This document shows positions 1 through 8,221 of a stretch of DNA of 64,000 nucleotides, piece by piece. The notes under the pieces were generated by a model that had not been told where the DNA came from, searched no databases, and saw only the letters and a program-made list of their open reading frames with translations. Position numbers and translations under genes: made by a program. How positions within the stretch are numbered: the stretch's first letter is position 1; every line of letters starts with the position of its first letter. This stretch comes from Nocardiopsis alba DSM 43377 (GTDB lineage: Bacteria; Actinomycetota; Actinomycetes; Streptosporangiales; Streptosporangiaceae). Location of the stretch: assembly GCF_000341225.1 (NCBI RefSeq), contig NZ_ANAC01000014.1, forward strand, positions 168,089 to 232,088, written 5' to 3'.

Positions 1-1212
1 GCGGATCTTGACCTGGCGGTCCGTACGGCCGGCGAAGACCAGGTCCCCCTCCGGCCGACGACGGCACAGGTCGCCGGTCAGGTAGCCGATCCCGCCCCGG
101 TGGGGGACGAAACGCCGCGCGGTCTCCTCGGGGCGTCCGAAGTAGCCCGCGGTGACCCCGCGGCCGCCGATCAGCAGTTCGCCCTCTTCGGGTACGGGTG
201 TCCCGTCCGGACCGACCAGGTCCAGGACGACCTCGCCGATCGCCGTGCCGATGGGGACCGTGGGCTCGTCCGCCGGAAGCTCGGACGAGGAGGCCACGAA
301 GCAGGTGGCGCCGATGGTGGTCTCGGTGGGGCCGTAGTGGTTGACCACCTGGCGGGCCACCCCGGTGTCCAGGAGCCCGGCGGCCAGGGAACGGGGCAGC
401 GCCTCACCGCCCAACAACAGGGTGCGCAGAGGCGGGCTCCCGGCCGGCCTTCCCTCGGCCAGGGCGGTCAGATGCGACGGCGTCGTCTTGAGCACCGCCA
501 CCCCGGCCCCGGCCAAGGAGGCCCAGAAGGCGGCCGGCTCCCGGGTCTCGTGGTCGGGGACGACGTGCACCGATCCACCGGTGGCCAGGGCGAGCAGCCA
601 GGCGGTGTGCCCGAGGTCGGCCGCCAGGGTGGTGACGTGCGCGCAGCACGGCGCCTCGTCCTCGCCCAGATCCAGCCGCGCGCGCAGAGAGAGCGCGTAG
701 TGCACGGCGTTGGCGTGGGTGACCGTGACGGCCTTGGGCTCTCCGCTCGACCCCGAGGTGAAGGAGAGATAGGCGGGCGCGGCGGGTGCGAGCACCGGAG
801 GCTCGAAGGGACGTGGGGCCGGGTCCGGGGCGTCCACGTCCAGGATCTCGACCGGACGTCCCTCGGGGACGGGGAGGGAGGCGTCCGCGACCAGGACGCA
901 CCGCGCGTCGACTGAGTCCAGACGGCGACGCACGTCGGCCGCGCTCCACGTGGGGTCGATGGCCACCGCCGCCGCGCCGGAGCGCAGCACCCCGTACAGC
1001 AGGGCGCACACCCGGGCGTCGCGAGGGCCCGCGATCGCCACCCGGTCACCGGGAACGACACCGAGTTCGTGGAGTCGGACGGCCACACGATCGGCCGTGA
1101 GGTGGAGCGCGCGGTAGTCGAGGGCACGGACACCGTCGGACAACGCCGGCCGCTCCGGATACGCGCGCGCCCGGTGGGTCAGCACGTCGGAGAGCGAGAG
1201 GGCCGGGCTCAT
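1..1212 (-). CDS. Amino-acid adenylation enzyme (NRPS A-domain type), 3' end cut by the window
   Basis: Activates an amino or aryl acid as the acyl-AMP, the first step of nonribosomal peptide or amide assembly. The visible 404 residues start MSPALSLSDVLTHRA and carry the adenylation core motifs in order: LSYxx-like A2 region, A3 (SFTSGSSGEPKAVTV), A5 (NHYGPTETT), A6 (GELLIGGRGVTAGYFGRP), A7 (YLTGDL) and A8 (GRTDRQVKIR). The A4 region reads AADLGH, so the substrate cannot be guessed from a familiar code. The lysine-containing A10 and any carrier domain lie beyond base 1. It starts 8 bases after the small gene at 1221-1808, so it is the third visible gene of a minus-strand operon with a dioxygenase. 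Whether it is a free-standing A-domain or the start of a larger synthetase cannot be seen. Confidence 0.9.
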   Translation of the reverse strand, partial: MSPALSLSDVLTHRARAYPERPALSDGVRALDYRALHLTADRVAVRLHELGVVPGDRVAIAGPRDARVCALLYGVLRSGAAAVAIDPTWSAADVRRRLDSVDARCVLVADASLPVPEGRPVEILDVDAPDPAPRPFEPPVLAPAAPAYLSFTSGSSGEPKAVTVTHANAVHYALSLRARLDLGEDEAPCCAHVTTLAADLGHTAWLLALATGGSVHVVPDHETREPAAFWASLAGAGVAVLKTTPSHLTALAEGRPAGSPPLRTLLLGGEALPRSLAAGLLDTGVARQVVNHYGPTETTIGATCFVASSSELPADEPTVPIGTAIGEVVLDLVGPDGTPVPEEGELLIGGRGVTAGYFGRPEETARRFVPHRGGIGYLTGDLCRRRPEGDLVFAGRTDRQVKIR

Positions 1213-1220
1213 CGTACGGG

Positions 1221-1808
1221 TCAAGGGCGTGGGCCTCCGGTCCGGTCGGTGTCGGGACGTGGGGGCGGCGGCCCCTGCTCGGACGAGGACTCCGGGACAC
1301 CGGCGACGAACGCCTCGGTCCTCTCTCCCGGCGCCAGACGGTCGGACAGCGCCCAGGCCACCGACCGGTGCAACCCGTCCAGGTGGATGAGACCGCTGCG
1401 CACGCGCAGGTCGGCGTAGTCGGGGTGCGGGATCGGGCTCGTGCTCAGGTAGATCGGGCTGTGCGGGGAGCGTCGGAACAGGTCCAGCTTCTCCGCGCAG
1501 ACCGGGTTCTCCCTCTCCATGGCCTCCGGGTCGGAGCGGACGAGTTCCGCGGCCTCGCCCACCGTCGTCCCGGTCTTGGGCACGAGGGCGAACCCGCCGC
1601 CCTCGCTCAGGTGCCAGGGCAGGGTGATGCCGAGGACCTCTTCGCGGGTGAGCAGGACCCGGACCCAGGTGCCGAGCATCTCGTCGGCCATCTCCAGGGC
1701 CCGTTCCCCGTCGCCGTTGGTGTTGGACCGATGTTCACGGTCGAGGGGGTGGTCGCCGCGATAGACCGCTCTCACGTAGGAGAAGGCGACAGTGCCGATG
1801 ATCCTCAT
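1221..1808 (-). CDS. Small protein with DGLHR (ParB-like) motif, function unknown
   Basis: A 195-residue protein whose ATG overlaps the stop of the upstream dioxygenase gene (ATGA), so the two are translationally coupled. The C-terminal third contains LIHLDGLHRSVAWAL, resembling the DGxHR motif of ParB/sulfiredoxin-fold nucleotide-binding proteins; the rest has no motif I recognise. The last ~25 residues are Pro/Ser/Glu-rich and probably disordered. Small proteins of this kind occur next to peptide-synthetase genes in actinomycetes (I recall a DUF6309-like family, not verified). The context suggests a role in the same specialised-metabolite pathway, perhaps as an enzyme on a carrier-bound intermediate. 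An in-frame upstream extension to 1952 is possible but lies wholly inside the dioxygenase gene. Confidence 0.75.
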   Translation of the reverse strand: MRIIGTVAFSYVRAVYRGDHPLDREHRSNTNGDGERALEMADEMLGTWVRVLLTREEVLGITLPWHLSEGGGFALVPKTGTTVGEAAELVRSDPEAMERENPVCAEKLDLFRRSPHSPIYLSTSPIPHPDYADLRVRSGLIHLDGLHRSVAWALSDRLAPGERTEAFVAGVPESSSEQGPPPPRPDTDRTGGPRP

Positions 1809-2644
1809 ACGGAAGGACTCCGTTCCGCCGGTGTGTATTCGTCGAAGTGCCGTTCCGCGAACAGTTCGGGTCGGCGCCCGCCGTCCAGGTCCAGTGCCCG
1901 GGCCCGGGCCCGGGCGAGCATGTGCCGCCAGAACGGCTTCACGGGGCGCCACAGCGCCCCCACCTGACAGTACGAGGCGTCGACGAAGTAGCGCGGCTTT
2001 CCCGAACCGGGGATGTCCGAGGGTCTGCGGGCGTGGAACAGGGCCGAGTTCATCAGCACGGTCGACCCGGGCGGGAGCCGGTCGACGACGATCTCTCCGG
2101 GCAGTGCGGCGGTGTCGAGGTGGGCCCGGGCCCTCTTGTCGGCGTGTTCCAGGTGGGAGCCGGGCAGGAGCACGAGGTGGCCGACGGAGCCGTCGAGTCC
2201 GCCGAGGTAGTGCAGGGCGTGGACCATCAGCAGGTCCGGGTCGTCCCGGTCGTTGGGCTCGTGGTCGTGGTGCCAGGGTTTGCTCCCGGTCACGTCCCCG
2301 TGGCGGTCGCTGTGCAGATGATGGAAGACGAACGGGGCGGCCATCAGCTCGTCGAGGATCCTCATCAGGGGCTCATGCGCGAGGAGTCGACCGTGCGAGG
2401 GCAGTTCCAGCTCCATGAGCGGCGGGGGCGGGGCCTGGGAGCCGGGGGAGAGACAGGCGGCGATCGAACGTTCGCGCCAACCCTCGTCCACCCAGCGGTC
2501 CACCTCGGGGGCCAGGCCGTCGACGAGGTCTTCGGGCAGGAAGCCGGGGAGGATCAGATAGCCGGATTCCATGAAACGTTTCCGTTGTGCGGCTGTCGTC
2601 TCTATTTCCTGGGGAAACGTGTCCGTCAAGTTATCGCCCCTCAT
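1805..2644 (-). CDS. Phytanoyl-CoA dioxygenase (PhyH) family Fe(II)/2-oxoglutarate oxygenase
   Basis: Probable non-heme iron hydroxylase or halogenase-like oxygenase, 279 residues, the usual size for the PhyH family. The iron triad is visible: an HxD pair in KPWHHDHEPND (about residues 122-132) and the distal His in NSALFHARRP, followed by the Arg expected to hold 2-oxoglutarate. The central segment MVHALHYLGGLDGSVGHLVLLPGSH is typical of the double-stranded beta-helix. It is first in the operon with the DGLHR protein and adenylating enzyme, so a likely job is oxidation of an amino-acid building block or of the finished product. The ATG at 2644 has no clear ribosome site; a TTG five codons later follows AGGGG at good distance and may be the true start. 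Confidence 0.88.
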   Translation of the reverse strand: MRGDNLTDTFPQEIETTAAQRKRFMESGYLILPGFLPEDLVDGLAPEVDRWVDEGWRERSIAACLSPGSQAPPPPLMELELPSHGRLLAHEPLMRILDELMAAPFVFHHLHSDRHGDVTGSKPWHHDHEPNDRDDPDLLMVHALHYLGGLDGSVGHLVLLPGSHLEHADKRARAHLDTAALPGEIVVDRLPPGSTVLMNSALFHARRPSDIPGSGKPRYFVDASYCQVGALWRPVKPFWRHMLARARARALDLDGGRRPELFAERHFDEYTPAERSPSV

Positions 2645-3451
2645 TCGGGTGCGGGCGGCGGGCCGTCCGACGGGTGCGGTTCGGGTCGGAGAGGATCGGT
2701 GGGGAACGCCGCTCGGTGGGCGCGCTGAAATGACCCTCTCCGTGCCTTTCGTTGGTCTGTTCCGGGTGTCGCCCGGAAGGCCGAGGAGATGTTCGAGGAC
2801 TCGGCTTTATCAGTTTCCAGTTGTGGAGGGTGATGTCAAGGGAATCGGCGAGGAATCGTCCGATCTTCCTTCGTGTGTTCTCGGTTCGGCGGGCTGTGCG
2901 ATGGCGTCGGCCTTCGTCGCCTGCGGTGATGGTGGGGTACGGGTTTGAACGGAGGCCGTATGGCTGCTGGTGGCACGTGGTGTTCGGTATGTCAATGGCG
3001 GACGTCGACTGTTTTCCCTATCTTTTCACGGGAGGGGTTATGTGTCCCCTATCGGGTAGTTCATGGGGGTTTGTAAAGATGTTGCTACGGTGAGTTATGG
3101 TGATGTTGTTGCACGAGTAGCGGGATGTCTTTTATCGAATCCGAGCGATGCCCTTTCGTTCGAAAACGGGTCCTTGGTAGGGTCTGCTCGGTGAAGTCGT
3201 CCGTGGGGGACTTCACTTCAAGACCCATCCCCGAACGAATGGATTCGATCTCGTATCGTGTCCGTGCGCACGCCCTTTCCGATCCTTTCCGATTCCGTAC
3301 TCCCCGAGGCGCACAGATGTGGCCCGGCGTTCGAGGCGGAGCGGTCCGGCCTCCGTTCCGAGTGAAACGGAGCCCATTTCTGGACCAGGTCATGTTTCCG
3401 TCGCCCGCGTCACGGTCATGGCGGAGGTAGGGACGAAGGGGAGGGATTCGA
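2645..3451. other. 807-bp gene-free, AT-richer intergenic stretch
   Basis: No convincing gene on either strand. Base composition falls to roughly half G+C around 3000-3180, well below the flanking genes, which suits a promoter region for the minus-strand cluster (1-2644) and the plus-strand oxidoreductase at 3452. It holds one clear structured element at 3181-3225, described separately. Short open frames here have no family signature and no good ribosome site. Confidence 0.6.
3181..3225 (+). promoter_or_regulatory. Two-part inverted repeat (hairpin or operator)
   Basis: GGTCT, five bases, GTGAAGTC, ten bases, GACTTCAC, four bases, AGACC: a perfect 8-bp inner stem plus a perfect 5-bp outer stem about a near-symmetric internal loop. 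It lies 227 bases before the start of the F420-type oxidoreductase and about 540 bases before the dioxygenase operon start on the other strand. It could be an RNA hairpin or a DNA operator; no U-tract follows on either side, so a simple terminator is less likely. Confidence 0.55.
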
Positions 3452-4426
3452 ATGAAGGTCGGCTACAAACTGTTCGCCGAGGGGTTCGGGCCGCGCGAGA
3501 TCGTGGAACAGGCGGTACGGGCCGAGCGGGCCGGATTCGACTTCGTGGAGATCAGCGACCACTTCCACCCCTGGCTGTTCAGTCATGGGCACTCCGGGTT
3601 CGTGTGGTCGATGCTGGCCGCGATCGCCGAACGGACCGAGAACATCGGCCTGGCGACCGGGGTCACCTGTCCGATCCTGCGGGTCCACCCGGCGATCGTC
3701 GCCCAGGCGGCCGCCACCACGGCCCTGCTCTCCGAAGGCCGTTTCACCCTGGGCGTGGGCTCGGGTGAGAGGCTCAACGAACACGTGGTGGGGCGCGGCT
3801 GGCCCAGCGCGACCATCCGCCACGAGATGCTGCGGGAGGCGGTCACCATCATCCGCATGCTGTGGTCCGGTGGCTACCACTCCTACAGGGGCGAGCACCT
3901 GGTCCTGGAGGACGCCCGGGTGTTCGATCTGCCGGAGGAGCCCCCGCCCATCGCCGTGGCGGCCGGAGGAAGACGCGCGGCGGAGCTCGCCGCCGAACTC
4001 GGTGACGGGCTTTTCGGTACCGAGCCGGATCGGACGCTGGTCACCGACTACCGGGAGATGGGCGGAACGGGGCCCGCCTACGGCGAGGTGCCCCTGGCCT
4101 GGGCCGCGGACGACGGTTCGGCGCTGGAGTCGGCGCGCGAGATCTTCCGGTTCGGTCTCACCGGATGGAAGGTCCAGTCCGAGCTGCCCAACCCCGTCAA
4201 CTTCGAGGCGGCGACCTCCCTGATCAGCAGGGACGCGATGGGGGACGTCTTCGGATACGGCCCCGACCCCGAACGGCACCTGACGGTGGTCCGCGAGTTC
4301 GTCAAGGCCGGCTACGACCATCTGGTCCTGATCAACGCCGGTCCGGACCCGGAGGGCTTCTTCACCTTCTTCGAGGAGGAGCTGTCCGGCCCGATCCGCG
4401 ACATGGTGCAGATGCCGCTGGGTTGA
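3452..4426 (+). CDS. F420-dependent oxidoreductase, glucose-6-phosphate dehydrogenase-like (LLM class)
   Basis: Luciferase-like TIM-barrel enzyme of 324 residues that should use deazaflavin F420 as hydride acceptor. The opening MKVGYKLFAEGFGPREIVEQAVRAE, the SDHFHPW segment (about residues 35-41) with the His expected at the cofactor site, and the GVTCPILRVHPAIVAQA block match the subgroup related to F420-dependent glucose-6-phosphate dehydrogenase. True substrate is not determinable; many members of this subgroup are not sugar dehydrogenases. The ATG follows GGGGAGGG at good spacing. The gene stands alone between the gene-free stretch and the acetyltransferase at 4533. F420 use in this organism is independently suggested by the Ddn-like gene at 31835. 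Confidence 0.88.
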   Translation: MKVGYKLFAEGFGPREIVEQAVRAERAGFDFVEISDHFHPWLFSHGHSGFVWSMLAAIAERTENIGLATGVTCPILRVHPAIVAQAAATTALLSEGRFTLGVGSGERLNEHVVGRGWPSATIRHEMLREAVTIIRMLWSGGYHSYRGEHLVLEDARVFDLPEEPPPIAVAAGGRRAAELAAELGDGLFGTEPDRTLVTDYREMGGTGPAYGEVPLAWAADDGSALESAREIFRFGLTGWKVQSELPNPVNFEAATSLISRDAMGDVFGYGPDPERHLTVVREFVKAGYDHLVLINAGPDPEGFFTFFEEELSGPIRDMVQMPLG

Positions 4427-4501
4427 CGCGTCTTCAGGGACACCCCGGGATCTCGCCGGGTGGCGCAGGTCATAGGCGGAACGCCCCGGTTCCCGTTACT
4501 G

Positions 4502-4517
4502 TACCGTCCGGACGGTA
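4502..4517. promoter_or_regulatory. Perfect 16-bp palindrome, TetR-type operator candidate
   Basis: TACCGTCCGGACGGTA reads identically on both strands and ends 15 bases before the start of the acetyltransferase gene. The ACCGTnnnnACGGT form is common among operators of TetR-family repressors in actinomycetes (family knowledge). No TetR gene lies nearby, so the regulator would be encoded elsewhere. Confidence 0.6.
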
Positions 4518-4532
4518 TGAGAAGGGGAGTCT

Positions 4533-5174
4533 GTGGAGACCATGGTGAAGCCGCGCGTGAAGGCCTCGGTACGCGACGCCGGGACGACGGACGTGGCGGC
4601 GATCGGTCACGTCCTGAGCCGGGCCTTCGAGGGGGATCCCTTCAACGAGTGGATGTTCCCCGACCCCGCCCTGCGCCCCGCGCGCTCCCGACGCCTCTAC
4701 GCCCTGGAGGCCGGGTTCGAATACCTGCCGCACGGAAGGGTCGAGGTGGCCGACCTCGATGGACGTGTGGTCGGCGCCGCCCTGTGGGGTGACCCCGACG
4801 CCCGGGACACGTGGGTCGCGCTGCGTGTGGCCCCGCACCTGCCCGGGATCTTCGGGATGCGACGGCTGCCCACCGTGCTCAAGGGGCTGAAGCGGCTCGA
4901 AGAGCACTTCCCCCGCGGGCCGCACTGGTACCTGGCGGAACTGGGCACCGACCCCGACGTGCGCGGCTCCGGGGCGGGCAAGGCGTTGTTGCTCTCGGGT
5001 CTGGAACGGGCCGACCGCTCCGGGCTCCCCGCCTACCTGGAATCGAGCAAGGCCGAGAACCTCCCCTTCTACGAGAGGTTCGGTTTCCGGACCACTGCGG
5101 CGATCACCGTCCCCGACGGCCCCACGCTCTACGCGATGTCGCGTGAGCCCGGCGCGGGGGAGAGCCCCGCGTAG
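4533..5174 (+). CDS. GNAT family N-acetyltransferase
   Basis: A 213-residue single-domain acetyltransferase. The acetyl-CoA loop is visible as DPDVRGSGAGKALL (about residues 143-156; Q/RxxGxG/A form), followed by the C-terminal motif LESSKAENLPFYERFGFR typical of GNAT proteins. The N-terminal half (GHVLSRAFEGDPFNEWMFPD) is typical of a GNAT subgroup related to puromycin-type acetyltransferases. The GTG at 4533 is only a few bases from the GAAGGGGAG site; the ATG at 4542 is the alternative start. The 3' end runs 46 bases into the convergent LysR gene. A perfect palindrome directly upstream suggests repressor control, fitting a detoxification role, but the substrate is unknown. Confidence 0.85.
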   Translation: METMVKPRVKASVRDAGTTDVAAIGHVLSRAFEGDPFNEWMFPDPALRPARSRRLYALEAGFEYLPHGRVEVADLDGRVVGAALWGDPDARDTWVALRVAPHLPGIFGMRRLPTVLKGLKRLEEHFPRGPHWYLAELGTDPDVRGSGAGKALLLSGLERADRSGLPAYLESSKAENLPFYERFGFRTTAAITVPDGPTLYAMSREPGAGESPA

Positions 5175-6100
5175 CAGGGGGAGTCGCCCCCGTAGACCTC
5201 GGCGAGCAGACCGGCCAGCGCGGTGAGCTGTGGACCGGTGTCGGCGGTCCGTCGGACCAGCCCCAGCTGGGAGGGCTCCTCCCATTCCGAGATCGGCAGG
5301 CAGCGCACGTCGGTCCTGGAGATGCTCTGGGCCATCGGACGGCAGACCAGCATGGCGTGCGTCCCCGCGGCGACCAGCGCCAACCCCTCCTGGACGGTGT
5401 TGATGCCCGTACCCGAGCGGATCGGCCGGCCCGACGGCGTGGTCGGCGGGACCCGGGCCGCCATCCAGTAGTCGGGGGCGTCCCCGACCGGCCGCAGCAG
5501 GTCGAACTCGGCCAGTTCCTCCACGCGCACCCCCTCGCGTGAGGCCAGGGGGTGGGCCGTGCCCACCGCCAGGAGCTGTTCCTGGGGTGGGAAACGGAAA
5601 CCCACGGTGAGGGCGGGGTCGTGGACGGGCAGCTCCACCAACGCGGCGTCCAGCCGCCCTTCCAGGACCGCGGAGAACGGGGAGCCCAACGGTATCTCGC
5701 TGAGCGTCACCGTCACCTCGTGTTCGGCGCGCAGGAGGCGGAAGGCCTCGGTCACCTGCTCGTAGACGCTGCCGTGGAAACCCAGTCGCAGCTCGCGCAG
5801 GGCGCCGCGCATGGCCCGGTCCCGGGCGCGGAGGAAGGTGGTGCTCAGGTTCTCGTAGGCGGGCCGCACCTCCTCGACGAACTGGGCGCCGAATCGGGTG
5901 AGCGACACTCGACGGCTGGTGCGCTCCACCAAGCGCACGCCCACCCGTCGCTCCAGGGCCGAGAGGAGTTGGCTGGCCCGGCTGGGGGAGTAGCCCAGAC
6001 GCGCGGCGGTCCGCCCGAAGTGCAGCTCCTCGGACAACACGAGCAGACACTCGATCTGTTGGACGTGCACCTGGTTCAACGTTCCGCTCCCGCCCGTCAT
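5129..6100 (-). CDS. LysR-family transcriptional regulator
   Basis: A 323-residue regulator with an N-terminal winged helix-turn-helix (about residues 10-70; HFGRTAARLGYSPSRASQLLSALERRVG) and a C-terminal effector-binding region. It is divergent from the MFS exporter gene at 6176 with only 75 bases between the starts, the standard arrangement for a LysR protein controlling its neighbour and itself. That gap holds an excellent inverted repeat (6103-6121). The 3' end overlaps the convergent acetyltransferase gene. The effector is unknown; being paired with a drug-exporter-like MFS protein, it may be the exporter's substrate. Confidence 0.92.
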   Translation of the reverse strand: MTGGSGTLNQVHVQQIECLLVLSEELHFGRTAARLGYSPSRASQLLSALERRVGVRLVERTSRRVSLTRFGAQFVEEVRPAYENLSTTFLRARDRAMRGALRELRLGFHGSVYEQVTEAFRLLRAEHEVTVTLSEIPLGSPFSAVLEGRLDAALVELPVHDPALTVGFRFPPQEQLLAVGTAHPLASREGVRVEELAEFDLLRPVGDAPDYWMAARVPPTTPSGRPIRSGTGINTVQEGLALVAAGTHAMLVCRPMAQSISRTDVRCLPISEWEEPSQLGLVRRTADTGPQLTALAGLLAEVYGGDSPCYAGLSPAPGSRDIA

Positions 6101-6102
6101 AT

Positions 6103-6121
6103 CGTTGAGCCTAGCTCAACG
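6103..6121. promoter_or_regulatory. LysR operator candidate in divergent promoter
   Basis: CGTTGAGC-CTA-GCTCAACG is a perfect 8-bp inverted repeat immediately upstream of the LysR start codon and 55 bases before the MFS start. A related half-site, ATCGCTGAGCGGATCG, follows. It is the obvious regulator site for the divergent pair and would partly cover the regulator's own start, implying autorepression. Confidence 0.7.
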
Positions 6122-6175
6122 ATCGCTGAGCGGATCGCTGTTGTTCGCCCCGGTGACGGCCGCTTGGCTGGACCC

Positions 6176-7363
6176 ATGAGTTCAACCGTGTCGACGACGG
6201 CCGTCGACGATTCCCGCACCACGCCCCGACGGTGGGCCGCCGTCGCGGTGCTGTCCCTGAGCACCTTCCTGGTCGTCACCTCCGAGATGCTGCCGATCGG
6301 CGTGCTCACCCCCATGGCCGAGGGGCTCGGCATATCGACGGGCGCCACCGGATCCAGCCTCACCGTCACCGGTCTGGTGGCGGCGGTGACCGCCCCGCTC
6401 GTCCCCCGGCTGCTCGGCGGACTCGACCGGCGGACGGTCCTGGCCGTGGCCATGGTGGTCCTGGCGCTGGGCAACGCGCTCACCGCCCTCGCCTCCGGTT
6501 TCGCCTTCATGGTCCTCTCCCGCGTGATCCTGGGACTGGCCATGGGGACGGTGTGGGGGATGGCGGCGGCGGTCACCACTCGACTGGTGGCGCTCCGCGA
6601 CGTGGCCCTGGCCGTGTCCTTCGTCATCGGCGGGGTCGCCGCCGCCTCCGTGGCCGGTGTGCCCCTGGGCACCATGGTGGGCGACGCCCTCGGATGGCGG
6701 GCGGCCTTCACCGCCCTGGCGATCGCGGCGCTCGTCCTGGCCGCGGCCCTGACCATCGCGCTGCCACGACTGCCCCGACCGGCGGCCTCGGCCGGCGACG
6801 ACGGACCGGCCCAAGCCTTGCTCCCCCCGGCCGTGGCCATCGGCCTGGCGATGGTGGCACTCCTGGTCACCGCGCACTTCGCCGCCTACACCTACGTGCG
6901 CCCCGTCCTGGAGGAGCACTCCGGACTCGCCCCGACGGCGATCGCCCCGCTCCTGCTGGTCTACGGCCTGTTCGGGCTGGCCGGGAACTTCCTCGCCGGG
7001 GCGACGGCGGCCCGCCGCTCCCGTCTCACGATCCTGACCCTGGCCGGCGGGATCGCCCTGGCCGTCGCCCTGTCGGCGCTCTCGGGGCAGACGTCCTGGG
7101 TCGCCTGGGTCTGGATCGCCCTGTGGGGCGCGGCCTACGGCGGTGTCTCGGTGGCGGGCCGGCTCTGGATGACCCGCGCGGTACCCCACCGGGTCGAACA
7201 GATCGCCGGACTCTACGTCGGGGTGTTCACCGCCTCGATCGCCCTGGGCGCCCTGCTCGGCGGGGTTGTGGTGGAGGCGGCGGGGCTCGTCCTCCTGCTG
7301 TGGAGCGCGGCTGCCCTGGCCCTGGTCTCCCTGTTCGTGGGGGTGTTCGGCCCCCGAAGGTGA
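6176..7363 (+). CDS. MFS transporter, DHA1-type efflux protein
   Basis: A 395-residue membrane protein with about 12 hydrophobic helices, the usual size of drug:H+ antiporters of the 12-helix group. The N-terminal sequence TSEMLPIGVLTPMAEGLGIS is the classic start of arabinose/chloramphenicol-type exporters, and GLAMGTVWGMAAA lies in the region of the antiporter motif. A long polar loop between helices 6 and 7 (RLPRPAASAGDDGP) fits two six-helix halves. I chose the ATG at 6176, matching family length; no strong ribosome site precedes it. Control is likely by the divergent LysR gene. Transcription is closed by the hairpin at 7385-7415. Confidence 0.88.
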   Translation: MSSTVSTTAVDDSRTTPRRWAAVAVLSLSTFLVVTSEMLPIGVLTPMAEGLGISTGATGSSLTVTGLVAAVTAPLVPRLLGGLDRRTVLAVAMVVLALGNALTALASGFAFMVLSRVILGLAMGTVWGMAAAVTTRLVALRDVALAVSFVIGGVAAASVAGVPLGTMVGDALGWRAAFTALAIAALVLAAALTIALPRLPRPAASAGDDGPAQALLPPAVAIGLAMVALLVTAHFAAYTYVRPVLEEHSGLAPTAIAPLLLVYGLFGLAGNFLAGATAARRSRLTILTLAGGIALAVALSALSGQTSWVAWVWIALWGAAYGGVSVAGRLWMTRAVPHRVEQIAGLYVGVFTASIALGALLGGVVVEAAGLVLLLWSAAALALVSLFVGVFGPRR

Positions 7364-7384
7364 CCGGAGCGCACGATGACCGCC

Positions 7385-7415
7385 GGGTCCTCGCGGGTCG
7401 CCCCCGCGAGGACCC
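7385..7415. terminator. Bidirectional hairpin terminator
   Basis: Perfect 13-bp stem GGGTCCTCGCGGG / CCCGCGAGGACCC with a 5-base loop between two converging genes (MFS ending 7363, ABC ATPase ending 7436). No strong U-tract, as is usual in high-GC actinomycetes. Confidence 0.75.
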
Positions 7416-7435
7416 CTTCCGTCGTCTCTCGGCCC

Positions 7436-8221
7436 TCACTCGCCGGTCGCCCGCTCCTCGCGGTCCACGCCGAGCAGGGAGAGCAGCCGGGCGCGCAACG
7501 CCGCGAAACCGGGGGCGGCGACCTCGCGCGGGGCGGCGAGGTCGACCCGTAGATCGGCCGCGACCACCCCCTCGGACAGGACCACCACCCGATCGGCCAG
7601 GACTATGGCCTCGTCCACGCTGTGCGTGACCAGGAGGACCGCGGGGCGGTGCCGCTCGGTCAGTCGCAGGAGGAGGTCCTGCATCCGCGTCCGGGTGAGG
7701 GCGTCCAACGCGCCGAACGGCTCGTCGGCCAACAACAGGCGCGGCTCGCGCACCAGAGAACGGGCCAGCGCGGCGCGCTGGAGCTCCCCGCCGGAGAGCT
7801 CGTGGGGCCAGGCCCGCTCCCTGCCCTCCAACCCGACCTCGGTCAGGGCCGCCCGACCGCGCTCGCGGGCCCCGGGGCCCGGCAACACCAGGGTGACGTT
7901 GGCCAGGACCCGCTGCCAGGGCAGGAGCCGGGAGTCCTGGAAGACCATGGAGACGCTCTCGGGTGTGTCGACGTCCCCGGCCCCGGCCACCCCGTGGTCG
8001 AGCCCGGCCACCGCCCTGAGCAGCGTGCTCTTTCCCGAACCGCTGCGTCCCAGCAGGGCGACGAACTCGCCGCGAGCGATGTCCAGGTCCACCCCGCGCA
8101 GGACCGCGCGTCCGTCGAAGCCGCGGGTCAGACCGCGTACCCGGACCGCGGGGGCCTCGGTGGTCAGGGGCGCCCCCTCGGTCGGGGGAGCCAGGGTCAG
8201 CCTTCCAGTGTGCGACGCCAT
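7436..8221 (-). CDS. ABC transporter ATP-binding protein, sulfonate/taurine/nitrate type
   Basis: Energy-coupling ATPase of an importer, 261 residues. Walker A GRSGSGKST (about residues 58-66), Q-loop FQDSRLLPW, signature LSGGE, Walker B LLLADEPFGALD and the switch His in VTHSVDEA are all present. FQDSRLLPWQ and the DALTR segment after Walker B are typical of SsuB/TauB-like subunits. It is the last gene of a three-gene minus-strand operon and overlaps the permease gene by 25 bases; the ATG follows GAGGAGG at good distance. Substrate is inferred from family only: aliphatic sulfonates, taurine or similar small anions or precursors. Confidence 0.92.
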   Translation of the reverse strand: MASHTGRLTLAPPTEGAPLTTEAPAVRVRGLTRGFDGRAVLRGVDLDIARGEFVALLGRSGSGKSTLLRAVAGLDHGVAGAGDVDTPESVSMVFQDSRLLPWQRVLANVTLVLPGPGARERGRAALTEVGLEGRERAWPHELSGGELQRAALARSLVREPRLLLADEPFGALDALTRTRMQDLLLRLTERHRPAVLLVTHSVDEAIVLADRVVVLSEGVVAADLRVDLAAPREVAAPGFAALRARLLSLLGVDREERATGE

